Shown piece after piece: positions 47,057 through 56,654 of a stretch of DNA of 64,000 nt. Origin of the DNA: Basidiobolus meristosporus CBS 931.73 (Eukaryota; Basidiobolomycota; Basidiobolomycetes; Basidiobolales; Basidiobolaceae). A program made the translations under genes and the position numbers. Below the pieces are notes generated by a model. The model was not told the DNA's origin, did not search any database, and saw nothing but the letters and a program-made list of their open reading frames with translations. The stretch spans positions 19,891 to 83,890 of the forward strand of contig MCFE01000383.1 of the NCBI GenBank assembly GCA_002104905.1, in the 5' to 3' direction. The first letter of the stretch is position 1; the number at the start of each line of letters is the position of its first letter.

Positions 47057-49717
47057 ACCTGCTGATATGCATTAAATCTGGTATTCTGCTTCGATCCTCC
47101 CCTTCTGGTCGAAGTAGTCAAATGTCTCGCAAATTTAAATTAGTGAAATTGCTTGATATACTTGGGTCAATTGCGAAATCAATACACTTATTAAATATTG
47201 GTGGTGAAACTTTTCAAAATGATAATCTTGGAATTATAGTAAAACCAGATTTCTCCAGGGTAACCAAAAATCTCACTACGCCTTTTACATATCCCTACCA
47301 ATATCAATTAAAAGTAATGACCCCTCAACAGTACCAAAATGAATGCCGAAATATCCTGCCCCTTTACCAATTCCTAGTAGCATATTAGCCATATCAAAGT
47401 AGTTAGAGTTGGTGCATGAGTGCTATGTTACCAATGTATGGGCATGACCAAATGTAACTCCGGTACATAGGCCCAAGCGTTGCAAAGAAATACAGAGCTA
47501 ACCAGAAAGTAGGTCTGGAATTTTGCATTTGAGTCAATATTTTGGATTTTAGTCATAGCGAAACCTTCACTATTGTTGACCTGAGAAGCAAAACATCAAA
47601 ATCAGATTGGTTAATACAGTGGCAGCTAGTATGCTGTACATATATTTTTTCAATAACATAGATGTACTCTTGAACAATGAGTTGATGATTATTTGCCAAT
47701 AACTCTGTTGGGCAGCACTGATCAGTAAATGAAAGTATTGAGGCACTAGAAATTATCATAATATCTATGTATATATATATATATATATATCCAAAACTCT
47801 CATCAGCTCATGAATTGAACAGTACAAACTCTTGTGCAGCTTTTCTGGCACTTGCACTCATTTCCAATACTCTACTGAACCCTATCAAGCATTTTGGGAT
47901 TGGGGCTGGAGATCAAATGTATTGGCAAGAGAGCAACCAAGTGGGGATATATTGAGATCATATAGGTTTCTACATCTGCCAATCTGATACAACTATGCTG
48001 GAATAGCAATATTAACAAATAGATACAACTGATGTTGCTCACTAGTAGGCAGTATCACAGATGCCAAACCTAGGACTTGCAGATTAGACACTAGCTTGAT
48101 TGTAATATAGTGAACATTACAGCATTGGTTTCTAAGCAAAAACCTCTCCATTTCATTACAAGGAGCAGTTTGATAGAGTGGCATCTACTTGTAGTTAAAG
48201 CTTGAGTCAAGCTTAGGTAATGTGTCCCTTTTAGTGATCTCTATTCATGCTGATGATGTTGCTATTAGGATCTTAATATATATATATTAACATCCTAGGC
48301 TATTGTGCAATATCAAGTATATCAGACTTGAGGAGCTAATAAGTACTAAAAGGGTAATAAAGCCAAGAGTACTGGAGTATTCTGAGCTAGGAAAATGCAA
48401 GTGACTGCCTGTCAGTAGCTGTTGTAATATTGATTATCACCAGCTGACTGTTGAACAATCATTACCAATGGTGTGGGACTACTTATGGTGAGGACATCAA
48501 GCAATCATAAGGCTACTATAGTAAGCAATCAAGTAGCTTAGTGGTCTAGGAGCATAAAACCCCATTTGGAACCAAAGACTTTGGGGAGATAATTACATAA
48601 AAATAACATAGTGGTCAAGAGATTCTATAGCAGCACACTAAATTCTGGGCCTACAAAGATGCCTCAGCTCATAACTCAATATATACAAGAGTTGCAAAGA
48701 AGCTGGAATTGATTAGAGCAACAAGTAGAGCATATGCTTTCACTTGGCAATTTATTTAATGTCAATATGGTACTTTTACAGGTCCATGGCCAGACCAAAG
48801 TACACTGCATATTCAGGAAGACTTTAAAGTATATGTACAAAGATTAATGCATTTGGTTAACTTAGAGAATTTTTATACTCTGAGTACTTAACATCATAAT
48901 GAAAATATTCTAAGCAAACCTCATCAAAGAGTATTATTCATAAGCCATTATCTAAGTGAATAAACTAATAGAGTATCTGGGTAGGAATCATAATATACAA
49001 CAGTACTTGGCGATTGGATTGCTGTCATTTTATGAAACGTCGATAAATGCTTGATTATTATAACTTGTGTTATTGTCAGGAGTGAATGATGACAGTGCCC
49101 AACTCCAAAGGGTTCGCTCAGTAGTATTCAAGTGATTGGAAATGAGCAATTGTGGTGTAAATTGGAACCTGCTATGGACTTCGGGGGTACGTAATAAAAG
49201 AATATAGATGTAGGATAGTTGCGTAATCGCCTAGGGGGGAGGGGACTTAAATAAGAAGACGGACATTCATTTAGAGTGTAATGAATGGAGGAAATAGTCG
49301 AGTCCGTCAGTGACGGGATGATATTTTTCCTTCTAGCTCAAGATCTATATCCAAACCAACTACCGACTCATAGAAATAGAGGTAGGTATATGTATGACCA
49401 TGGTATGTTGTGTGGACCAATTAGATTTTCCTATTTAGGACTTTGCTCAGCCTTTCCTTCTTTTACGTTAGGTCGTATTTAACTATGTAACTATCCCGAG
49501 TGTTACGAGAGGGTTTATTGCACAAATAGGTATGTGTACAATCAATGTCAGGGATAGGGTCGAGAGTCTTTTAGAAACAGTCAGGAGGGTCGAGAAAAAG
49601 GTCTGCCGTCTGTGTTTCTGTGAGAGGGTTTCAATATGATCGGCTGGCTTAAGCCTATTCTAGATAACGTGATGATCTTAGCCCAAGGTGGCCGAGTATT
49701 ATTAGACCGAGCAGATG
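47057..49717. other. AT-rich region with microsatellite, no gene recognised
   Basis: Contains an (AT)10 tract at 47771-47790 and a shorter TA run near 48277. The block 48350-48430 (GTAATAAAGCCAAGAGTACTGGAG...) recurs, diverged, at 53305-53385, so some old repeat is present. The ATG-initiated frames at 47122-47388 and 49285-49482 have no supporting features. Confidence 0.5.
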
Positions 49718-49799
49718 GGTGAGATGGCCGAGTGGTCTAAGGCGCTGCGTTCAGGTCGCAGTCTCTCCGGAGGCGTGGGTTCGAACCCCACTCTCATCA
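49718..49799 (+). tRNA. tRNA-Leu (anticodon CAG)
   Basis: An 82-nt class II tRNA. The acceptor stem is GGTGAGA/TCTCATC with discriminator A, box A is TGGCCGAGTGG and box B is GGTTCGAACCC. The anticodon stem CTGCG/CGCAG encloses TTCAGGT, giving CAG, which decodes CUG. The long variable arm (TCTCTCCGGAGGC) is typical of tRNA-Leu. There is no intron, and a TTTT terminator follows within ten bases. Its presence indicates that CUG is read as leucine in this organism. Confidence 0.95.
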
Positions 49800-51010
49800 T
49801 ACGAAACTTTTAGTTGCGTTATACATCCGAGTAACACAAACTACTTTGGCTTTTATGAACCGCCATTTTACTCTGGCACTTGATGCTAGTTTCTGTTCCA
49901 GTAGTTGGCAACGCTGAAAGCTGTAAGAGCTTCTTCATGCAATTGCTCAGATATGGCATTTTACCATATCAAGATCCTCTAGGCTTATTTCACTCCCCGA
50001 GATTAGCTCGATCCTATGTAACGTAGTTTATCTCTTTGCAAATATGGACTTCAAAGTTGGCTCTCAGAACTTCAATATACAAGTAAATCAGCTATTGCTA
50101 ACGATACAGATGTTTTGTAACATACACAATAGAGCATCTTGTTTCGATCCTCATCTTGTATATATTTACTGGAGAAACTATTGGGACTTGTCAACTAGAG
50201 TGTTTGTATATTCTACATAATCTTCCTTTACCCATACAGGACTCGGAGATGTACTCGATATGTGAGTTGACGATTGGCGGCGGATATACAACACAAACCA
50301 CCCATTGAAGCAAACAACGGTAATCCTCTTACCTCGCTAGTCTAGGCAAGGATCCAACGACTTCGGTTATATTACTGTAGCAATGTAGTAAATCTCACTG
50401 ATTCTATTCCGCGGCACGAAAGACACTCTAGCCTGGGGTTTCATTAGTACTGATATGCTACCATAAATGGCCCGGATATTGGTAGTCATAACGGACTATA
50501 GATAAATTCATTTGCTGAATTGCATATGGTGTTACCAAAGAGTTAGCATGACAATCGCCCAACCAGATTAGGTAGCATCGATCTCCATCTATAGAAATCC
50601 CACTAGGATCTTGTGATAGGTGTGTAAGTGTGCAACACTGAGTCAGATCATTTGGGCAAAGTGATGATGTCTATATTTATCTTCTGGCTTTCGAGATCTC
50701 CACTGCAAAGCTACCCTCCTCCACAGACGAGACTATACTCTCCATAGGAATACTCTAAATTTCGGGATTTTAGCCTAATAGGTACTGCATACATCAATCA
50801 GCCACCAGTTTCACATCATTATATGTATATATCTCCGCTCAAGTCACCCATATCATCGATTATAGGCAAACAGTGCTATCTGGTGACCGTCCAGAAAAAA
50901 ATGCATGGGAGCGCTGAACCATTGAGGAAGGAAATGATTTCTTGGCAATCTGAATGAAAGCCTATAAATATTTCACGAAGATGATCGTATCTGACACCAT
51001 TCAACGAAAA
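49800..51010. other. Intergenic, upstream of the first small secreted protein
   Basis: No gene seen. TATAAATA at 50963-50970 lies 48 nt before the next ATG and is its likely TATA box. Confidence 0.5.
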
Positions 51011-51289
51011 ATGAAGTTCGCAATAACTATTTCCGCTGGCTTGATTCTTGCCACTACCGCACTAGCCACACCATTTGAAAACTTTCCACAGTATTGCAAG
51101 GAGAACCTAGATACTTCGCTTCATTGCATCTATGAGTATCACTCTGGGTTAATGTTCAAGTGTTCGGGTGGACGGGTGCTTGATTACTCATGCCCTGACG
51201 ACCAAGTATGTGTGATGCTTACCGTTGGGTCATCTACTACCGCAGCATGTACTGAAAGATCTCCAGCACCGGTGAGTTCCAACAACTAA
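51011..51289 (+). CDS. Small secreted Cys-rich protein, CBM19-like
   Basis: 92 residues starting MKFAITISAGLILATTALA, a clear signal peptide; an upstream in-frame ATG would bury it and is rejected. The mature part has six Cys with spacing QYC...LHC...FKC...YSCPDDQVCV...AACTE. The block FKCSGGRVLDYSCPDDQVCV resembles the core of family 19 carbohydrate-binding modules (chitin binding), where an aromatic-x-Cys strand is followed by a Cys-Pro-x-x-x-x-Cys-Val turn. I infer a cell-wall or chitin-associated secreted protein, but cannot exclude an unrelated effector-like fold. A closely similar gene lies 1.1 kb downstream. Confidence 0.75.
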   Translation: MKFAITISAGLILATTALATPFENFPQYCKENLDTSLHCIYEYHSGLMFKCSGGRVLDYSCPDDQVCVMLTVGSSTTAACTERSPAPVSSNN

Positions 51290-52083
51290 TACATTGCCAT
51301 ATCAAATACTTCGATGGTCAGCAATGGCCAAAACCTGTACATATATAACTATTACTTGCCGGAGTGAGAATATTCTCCCTTCATTCATAAGTATATACAA
51401 TAAATCCCATATCGCCATTGATGCTGTGGTTTCTGCGCCCCATAAACTAGAACATGCGGATATCTCGTTGCTTAATGTACTCAACAGTCACCATATTCAC
51501 ACACCCCACCAATATATGAATAGAACTCAACAAGCAATGAAGTGCGCGACGTCGATTTCCTCTACTCCGGCCTCAAGCTTTGTTACAAAATAATAATAAA
51601 ACGATTTCGGAGATTATTGCCGTTAATAATCCGCGGTAATACCTTCGTTTTCCATTCATGTGCATATTGGAATGGACTGCCCGGTAAGGATTGAAATAAT
51701 GAATCCAATCCCATTTTGGTGACCATAAATATCTATTATCCGCGTTGCCATTCTGAGTCCTAGATTTTAAGGAAGATTCGCCCCTATTTCCCCTAAGGAA
51801 GCACATTCGCCTGCAAAGATTCTCTACAGGAGAGGCTTTATTAATCGCCTATGATAGAGAATGCATACCACAGAGCCAATATGGAGGATATGTTGGTTGG
51901 TTTTTCTCATATTCACCTTTGGAAATACCGCATACATTCAACCTCCTCTCAATCACCACACAAACCAACCAGGCTGAAAAGAGCAAATTCGCGTGGATCG
52001 AATTTAATCGGTGGTGATCTCGATGTGGCATGGAAGGCGTGTGGATTATGGTGGAGCATTTATGATTCCAATCCACTATGGTC
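51290..52083. other. Intergenic between the secreted-protein pair
   Basis: No gene supported. An open frame at 51851-52321 runs through the 42-bp repeats and the promoter of the next gene and has no recognisable feature. Confidence 0.45.
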
Positions 52084-52167
52084 GAGATACCGCTATCAAT
52101 ATCAACCTACTTCCCAAAACGAGGTGAGATACCGCTATCAATATCAAGCTACTTCCAAAAACGAGGT
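52084..52167 (+). repeat. 42-bp tandem duplication upstream of the second secreted-protein gene
   Basis: GAGATACCGCTATCAATATC... occurs twice back to back (52084-52125, 52126-52167) with two differences. It ends about 230 nt before the ATG, within the probable promoter; the sister gene lacks it. Confidence 0.8.
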
Positions 52168-52328
52168 GATGATGCCAATTTTGGTGGACGTGTTCGCGTA
52201 TGCAGTACCTGACACGTCAAATCGCCATTTCTACCGGGTAACATGGACATGCTCCAGATTTGCCAAGATTGGAAGTTGCTGCCATGGAGAGCATTGGCCC
52301 ACTGGTGAAGGAGTGGCGTGAATTAAGG

Positions 52329-52336
52329 TATAAATA
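52329..52336 (+). promoter_or_regulatory. TATA box of the second small secreted protein
   Basis: TATAAATA 67 nt before the ATG at 52396. Confidence 0.55.
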
Positions 52337-52395
52337 TCAGGGAGCACTTCCAACAAGACTCAATAAGCTACCAGTAGCATACCAATCACACTACA

Positions 52396-52674
52396 ATGAA
52401 GTTTAGAACATCCATTTCCGCTTGCTTGATTCTTGCCACTACCGTCCTGGCCTTACCATTCGAAAACTTTCCCCAGTATTGCAAGGAGAACCTTGATACT
52501 GCTCTTCAATGCTTTTATGAACATCACTCTGGTGTAATGTTCAAGTGTTCGGGTGGACGGGTGCTTGATTACTCATGCCCTGACGACCAAGTATGTGTGA
52601 TGCTTACCGTTGGGTCATCTACTACCGCAGCATGTACCGAAAGATCCCCAGCACCAGCGAACGCTGACCTTTAG
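52396..52674 (+). CDS. Small secreted Cys-rich protein, CBM19-like (paralogue)
   Basis: 92 residues, a tandem paralogue of 51011-51289. The signal peptide is MKFRTSISACLILATTVLA and the mature chain has the same six Cys. The C-terminal two thirds are almost identical at DNA level, while changes cluster before the third Cys (TALQCFYEHHSGVM against TSLHCIYEYHSGLM). The identical second half suggests recent duplication or conversion. A role in binding chitin or shielding the wall is inference from the Cys pattern. Confidence 0.78.
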   Translation: MKFRTSISACLILATTVLALPFENFPQYCKENLDTALQCFYEHHSGVMFKCSGGRVLDYSCPDDQVCVMLTVGSSTTAACTERSPAPANADL

Positions 52675-54080
52675 CTAATCACTAGCAAGAGTTCCTCGAT
52701 AACCAAGCATTGTAAATACCCCTATAATATGCTGAAATTGTAGCCATTACTCCATTTTTGTTGGAATTATATTAGTCGTCGTTGACAATACAGATGTCAA
52801 AAGTCGTACGCAATAAATGAATACTTTGAGAATTTGACTTGAATGAAATGTTGTCTTGGAGATCTAAAAGCCATGAATAGTTTGGTGCATTAGAATTACT
52901 TACAGTTTGAGTTTATTACGCGTATGTTTAACTGCTGAATTATATAATTCCATAAGATTGACAAGGATTGAAGGTGGCAGTGATATACACACAACAGCCA
53001 AGAAACTAATGGTCCACCATCTACATAAGAGCAGCGGTGCTGTGCTTCAAGAAATAGCCGTGTCTAACCGCAAATAATAATATGCTATTACAACCTGACC
53101 ATGTTGCCAAATTGCGTGATATTTTAGTAAACAAAGTTAGGATACATATGTCTTGGTTACATACATACAAAAATCAAGTTGTCATACCATGTTACACTAG
53201 ATCTCTATGCACCAGTAGAGAATATAGCTATGATCATTAGCAATATTATTGCGAGAACTTAAGGCTGTTAAAGATTTGGGGAAATCGTTAAGTTAGCAAC
53301 GGAGTAATAAAAACCAAGAGTACTAGAGCATTCAGAGGTTGGCAAGCCTGAGTGGAGAGTCATCAGTAGCCGCTATGATAAAGTTCGACTTGAAATTAAG
53401 AAGTCATAGATTTTGATTGATATTGTCAGAAAACTGTGATCGTAATCAACCACGAATGTCATTTTGCAATCAATACTTGTGATTCTTGGCTGTTTCTCGA
53501 GATATTTAGTATTTGTTGGAAAACAAAGACTGAGAGTGTACTATATACGTAGCCCTGTACAGTTGTAACGTACTAAACCACAGATGCACCATATTTATAG
53601 GAAAATAACGGTTGTTTGGCACATGGCTCATTGGCTTAGGCTACCTCGGAGTCACCGAGTGAGGTAGCGGAAATTGCTTGCAAAGAAGCGATGGCGGAAG
53701 CTAGTACGAGGGGGAAAGCTGCGTGACTGGCTTGTGGAGTTTCATTTGAAATTCCATTTTATATCAGCTTCTCAATGCCGTTCAATTAGGCATCGCTCAT
53801 AGCACTATCTTTATGCGAGCTACATTGATTTAATCTGGGTGCCCAATAGTTTACTACTTTGCCTCTTCGCACCAAGGCTACACAGTGTAGGATTCACATG
53901 TGATAATTAACAACTTGTTAATGTAAATTTATGATCACGATTTGGTCAATAGTACCCTTAATATCGTTCAAAATTCTCAATTTTTGCAGCAACTGTTCAT
54001 ACTAGTAAGCTAATCCAAAGCAGTTTAGCTAGGGCTTTGCTAACTGTTTACTAATGGAAAGTAGTCCCTGAGCTTACAAA
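52675..54080. other. Intergenic, no gene recognised
   Basis: AT-rich. Contains the diverged partner (53305-53385) of the repeat block at 48350-48430. No coding signal. Confidence 0.5.
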
Positions 54081-54416
54081 TCACTGTCGATAGACTCCGA
54101 TGCCACTACGGTTGATTTCAATGGGTCGTGACTCTCTATTCGTATCAGTGTGGCTTGCTTGGATGATACTTTGGCCACACGAATTAACATTTCTTGTGAG
54201 CTTAACATGCACGCCTTTCGGTATCTTTGTTCCATTGTCAAGCCGAGTGTATCTTACGGCAGTCCTATAATTGCTTGGAAGGTGCGATCTTTGAGAAATA
54301 CAGGCCATCGATGGCGTTGGTAATTCAAGTTTATTACGCTTGCTTGCTAGACACCTGCTCTTATATATTGCTGACTTTGACAGCCGGAGAACAGCGTCTG
54401 ATTCAAGCTCAGCCAC
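54081..54416 (-). CDS. Unrecognised protein, copy A of a duplicated gene
   Basis: The minus-strand frame ends ...TKIPKGVHVKLTRNVNS and then ASHTDTNRESRPIEINRSG before TGA. The same pattern ends copy B at 54607-54740 (KIPGGSHIKLTEDANS, AGYTDKNGKSDSGEFN). Conservation at protein level in the same frame in both copies supports real coding. The 5' part is uncertain: the open frame continues to 54416 but may include an intron near 54285 (...GTAAG/ATACACTCGG). No family is recognised and no signal peptide is visible. Confidence 0.4.
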   Translation of the reverse strand: MAELESDAVLRLSKSAIYKSRCLASKRNKLELPTPSMACISQRSHLPSNYRTAVRYTRLDNGTKIPKGVHVKLTRNVNSCGQSIIQASHTDTNRESRPIEINRSGIGVYRQ

Positions 54417-54606
54417 CCACTACCACAGTCATGCCTCAGGACGGATATATTAAATTAACCTGTTATTACATGAACTTTGTTGTTGCTACGCATGAGTTTT
54501 CAATTGGTTATCTGTTGAGAAACAAGTCAAATGTGGTTGTTCACTTTATTCATGTTGCGCGATAGCTATGCTACTACAATCAGTAGCTTAGATGTTTGCG
54601 GATATG

Positions 54607-55054
54607 TCATGACCTGTGGACCCCGAGGTTCCTATGGTTGAATTCTCCTGAGTCTGATTTTCCGTTTTTATCAGTGTAGCCTGCCTGAATGAAGGAATTG
54701 GCATCTTCGGTGAGCTTGATATGTGAACCTCCTGGAATTTTGAGTGCAAGCAGTATCTAGTGAAAATTTCGGGTACTGAGTCAAAGTTTCCGAGCTCGTC
54801 TAGAGCTTGCTGGCGTTCGTTACTTGGGAAATTATCAATAATTTTATCCCGTACTCTTTTGATGTCCTTCAATAACTTATCCTTAGCCGGTTACGTCTTT
54901 TATTCAACAAATAATAGACTTTTCTGTAATCAATTTGCTGGTGAGACCTGTTTTGTTGAAATAGCTTTGGGAATAACCATGAGGCTATCTGTCTTAAGTC
55001 ATCAATCTTTGTCAGTGGCCTTCGCTTAAATCCATTTTTCAAGAGGAATACCAC
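54607..55054 (-). CDS. Unrecognised protein, copy B of a duplicated gene
   Basis: The last exon, read in the frame KIPGGSHIKLTEDANSFIQ to NLGVHRS-stop (54607-54745), is homologous to copy A. Upstream, RVRDKIIDNFPSNERQQ and ALDELGNFDSV (about 54780-54870) and RRPLTKIDDLRQIASWLFPKLF (about 54960-55030) look like further exons in other frames. Splice sites could not be fixed, so the boundaries are those of the probable coding area. Function unknown. Confidence 0.35.
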
Positions 55055-55306
55055 GCATTATTGCATAAATCCCGTTTTAATGGATGTCAATTTTTTGGCA
55101 TATAAATAAAACTACCAAGAACTGGGAGCTACGCAAAACATACCACTGCGCATTATTTATCTGTACCAAATGGGCGCGTTTCTGGCTGAAACTGTTCTCT
55201 TTTTTTTTAAAAAAACAATGTATGCAATCTAGATATAGGGAAACTAATATGAGAAATATGGCTTAGGCAAGACAGTCATTAATGGGCTAAATCTTTGTTC
55301 CGTTTG

Positions 55307-55483
55307 TAAATTTTGTAATTACACCCAAATGTTCCATTAACTTGGTTACTAAGTGCATAGCCTGCAAATCACCAGGGTATCTAATATAGTGGCAAAATAT
55401 TCCATGTAAACCCAAACATGAAACTTAGCCAAAGTACTCTAAGCTGTCCAAAAGTCCCCCAAACTTTGTCTACATGTACTTGG
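55307..55483 (+). repeat. Truncated Copia LTR (plus)
   Basis: GTAATTACACCCAAATGTTCCATTAACTTGG... matches the start of the LTR at 39218 in the same orientation. It is cut at 55483 by the oppositely oriented LTR that follows. Confidence 0.6.
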
Positions 55484-55833
55484 TGTTGTAGGAGTGTTGG
55501 AGATACTGGAAGTGATTGGGAGAACAAGTAGATTATGTTGTTTTCACTCATAGATTTAATAAAGGTAAAAGTAGTTTTTCTATTACTACATGGCCTTGGA
55601 AGAACAAACTTGTAGAATAGGCTTAGCAAGGTCCCAAAGAGTATGTGTGCAAAGTTTGGGGCTGTTTAAACAACTTCAAGAAATCTCATGTTCTGGATAC
55701 CTGATGTGTTAGTGAAAATGCTGTGAGTAAATCTTAACAAGGAACTTAGGCAGCATCCTCTAAGATTTGTAGGTAATGATATAAGTGACTAAGCCTGGTA
55801 GATTGTTAGGTGCAAGTACAAGCTTTTACAACA
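55484..55833 (-). repeat. Copia 3' LTR (minus)
   Basis: A 350-bp LTR whose minus-strand reading starts TGTTGTAAAAGC and ends CTCCTACAACA. It is preceded on that strand by the purine tract AGTGGGAG and by Copia RNase H, so it is the 3' LTR of the relic at 55834-56149. The inserted element interrupted an older LTR. Confidence 0.8.
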
Positions 55834-56149
55834 CTCCCACTTAGCAAAATATTCATATGCAATAGCCTTAACTGAGGTATAAGATATTCAAGTTTATCTC
55901 TAGTTAATAGTTTAGTAAGTATGTCTGCAGTCATTTCATCTATAGGACAGTAAACTAATATAACTAAGCTATACTCCACAGCTTGCCATATGATATGATG
56001 TCTAATTTCTGTATGCTTAGTTCTAGCATGAAAAGTTGGATTTCTACATAGTTGTGTACATCCTTGATTATCTCAAAATAATGTAGTGGGCTTATTATAT
56101 AAGCCACATTCATGGAAAGATTTCTTAACCACAGGGCTTCTTTTGTAAG
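55834..56149 (-). pseudogene. Copia RNase H relic, abruptly truncated
   Basis: The minus strand encodes ALTKEALWLRNLS, then (after a frame change) DNQGC and NPTFHARTKHTEIRHH, then VYCPIDEMTADILTKLLTRDKLEYL, the end of a Copia polyprotein. The 5' portion (integrase, RT) should lie to the right but is completely absent: at about 56150 the sequence changes to the 3' end of a retroelement of the terminal array. Confidence 0.85.
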
Positions 56150-56640
56150 GGCAGGAAAGTCACCAAGGGAGGTAAAATCTTTGTTGGTATTCAGTTATGT
56201 CAAATAACAAATAAACACACCAGCTGGGAATATAATTTTCCCACAGCAAACACTAAGCTGAAAAAAAATAAATCTAAGCTCAAGTTAAGGCAGTATTGCA
56301 GAGTACAATGGAGCTCAGGTTAACAGGAGAGTAAAGTAGATAAACCTAAATATATAATACTCCTTCAGGATGTAGGTCACAGCAGGTGAAGGGGTATTTC
56401 TGATAAGTGAAGTAAGTCTTGAAGGTAAAGATACATCCAACAAGCAGGGCTTGTAAACTGGAGAATCAGGAAACTCTTTAAAGGCATGTTCAATAATCTC
56501 CCAGTAAACTGGTCAAAAACATTTTGATGGAGCTGCTTGGCGATAATCTTGTCAAGTAATATCTCCATCATGTGATTGTTGATAAATCTCATGTTAACAA
56601 TCATGGAAAGGTTGCAATCCTGTTGCTTGAGATACTTGGA
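56150..56640 (-). mobile_element. ORF1-only retroelement copy 1 (innermost unit of the terminal array)
   Basis: The left end GCAGGAAAGTCACCAAGGGAGG..AAAATCTTTG is the shared 3' end of the terminal retroelements. A 3' UTR is followed by an ORF1-like minus-strand frame (56377-56604 and neighbouring frames), homologous to the frame at 62499-63150: VNMRFINNHMMEILLDKIIAKQ against VNMRFINHHTLEVVLDKSIAKQ. Frameshifted and 5'-truncated. It is followed on the right by AAGGGTTAGGGG. Confidence 0.75.
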
Positions 56641-56654
56641 GTAAGGGTTAGGGG
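56641..56654 (+). repeat. Interstitial telomere-type repeat
   Basis: GTAAGGGTTAGGGG sits exactly between two 5'-truncated retroelements, like the other TTAGGG junctions further right. Confidence 0.7.

Noticed and set aside
47122-47388. An 88-codon ATG-started frame after the dehydrogenase
   Set aside because: AT-rich composition, no domain, no promoter or partner; compatible with chance.
51851-52321. A 156-codon frame before the second secreted-protein gene
   Set aside because: It crosses the 42-bp repeats and overlaps the promoter of the next gene; no ordered motif.
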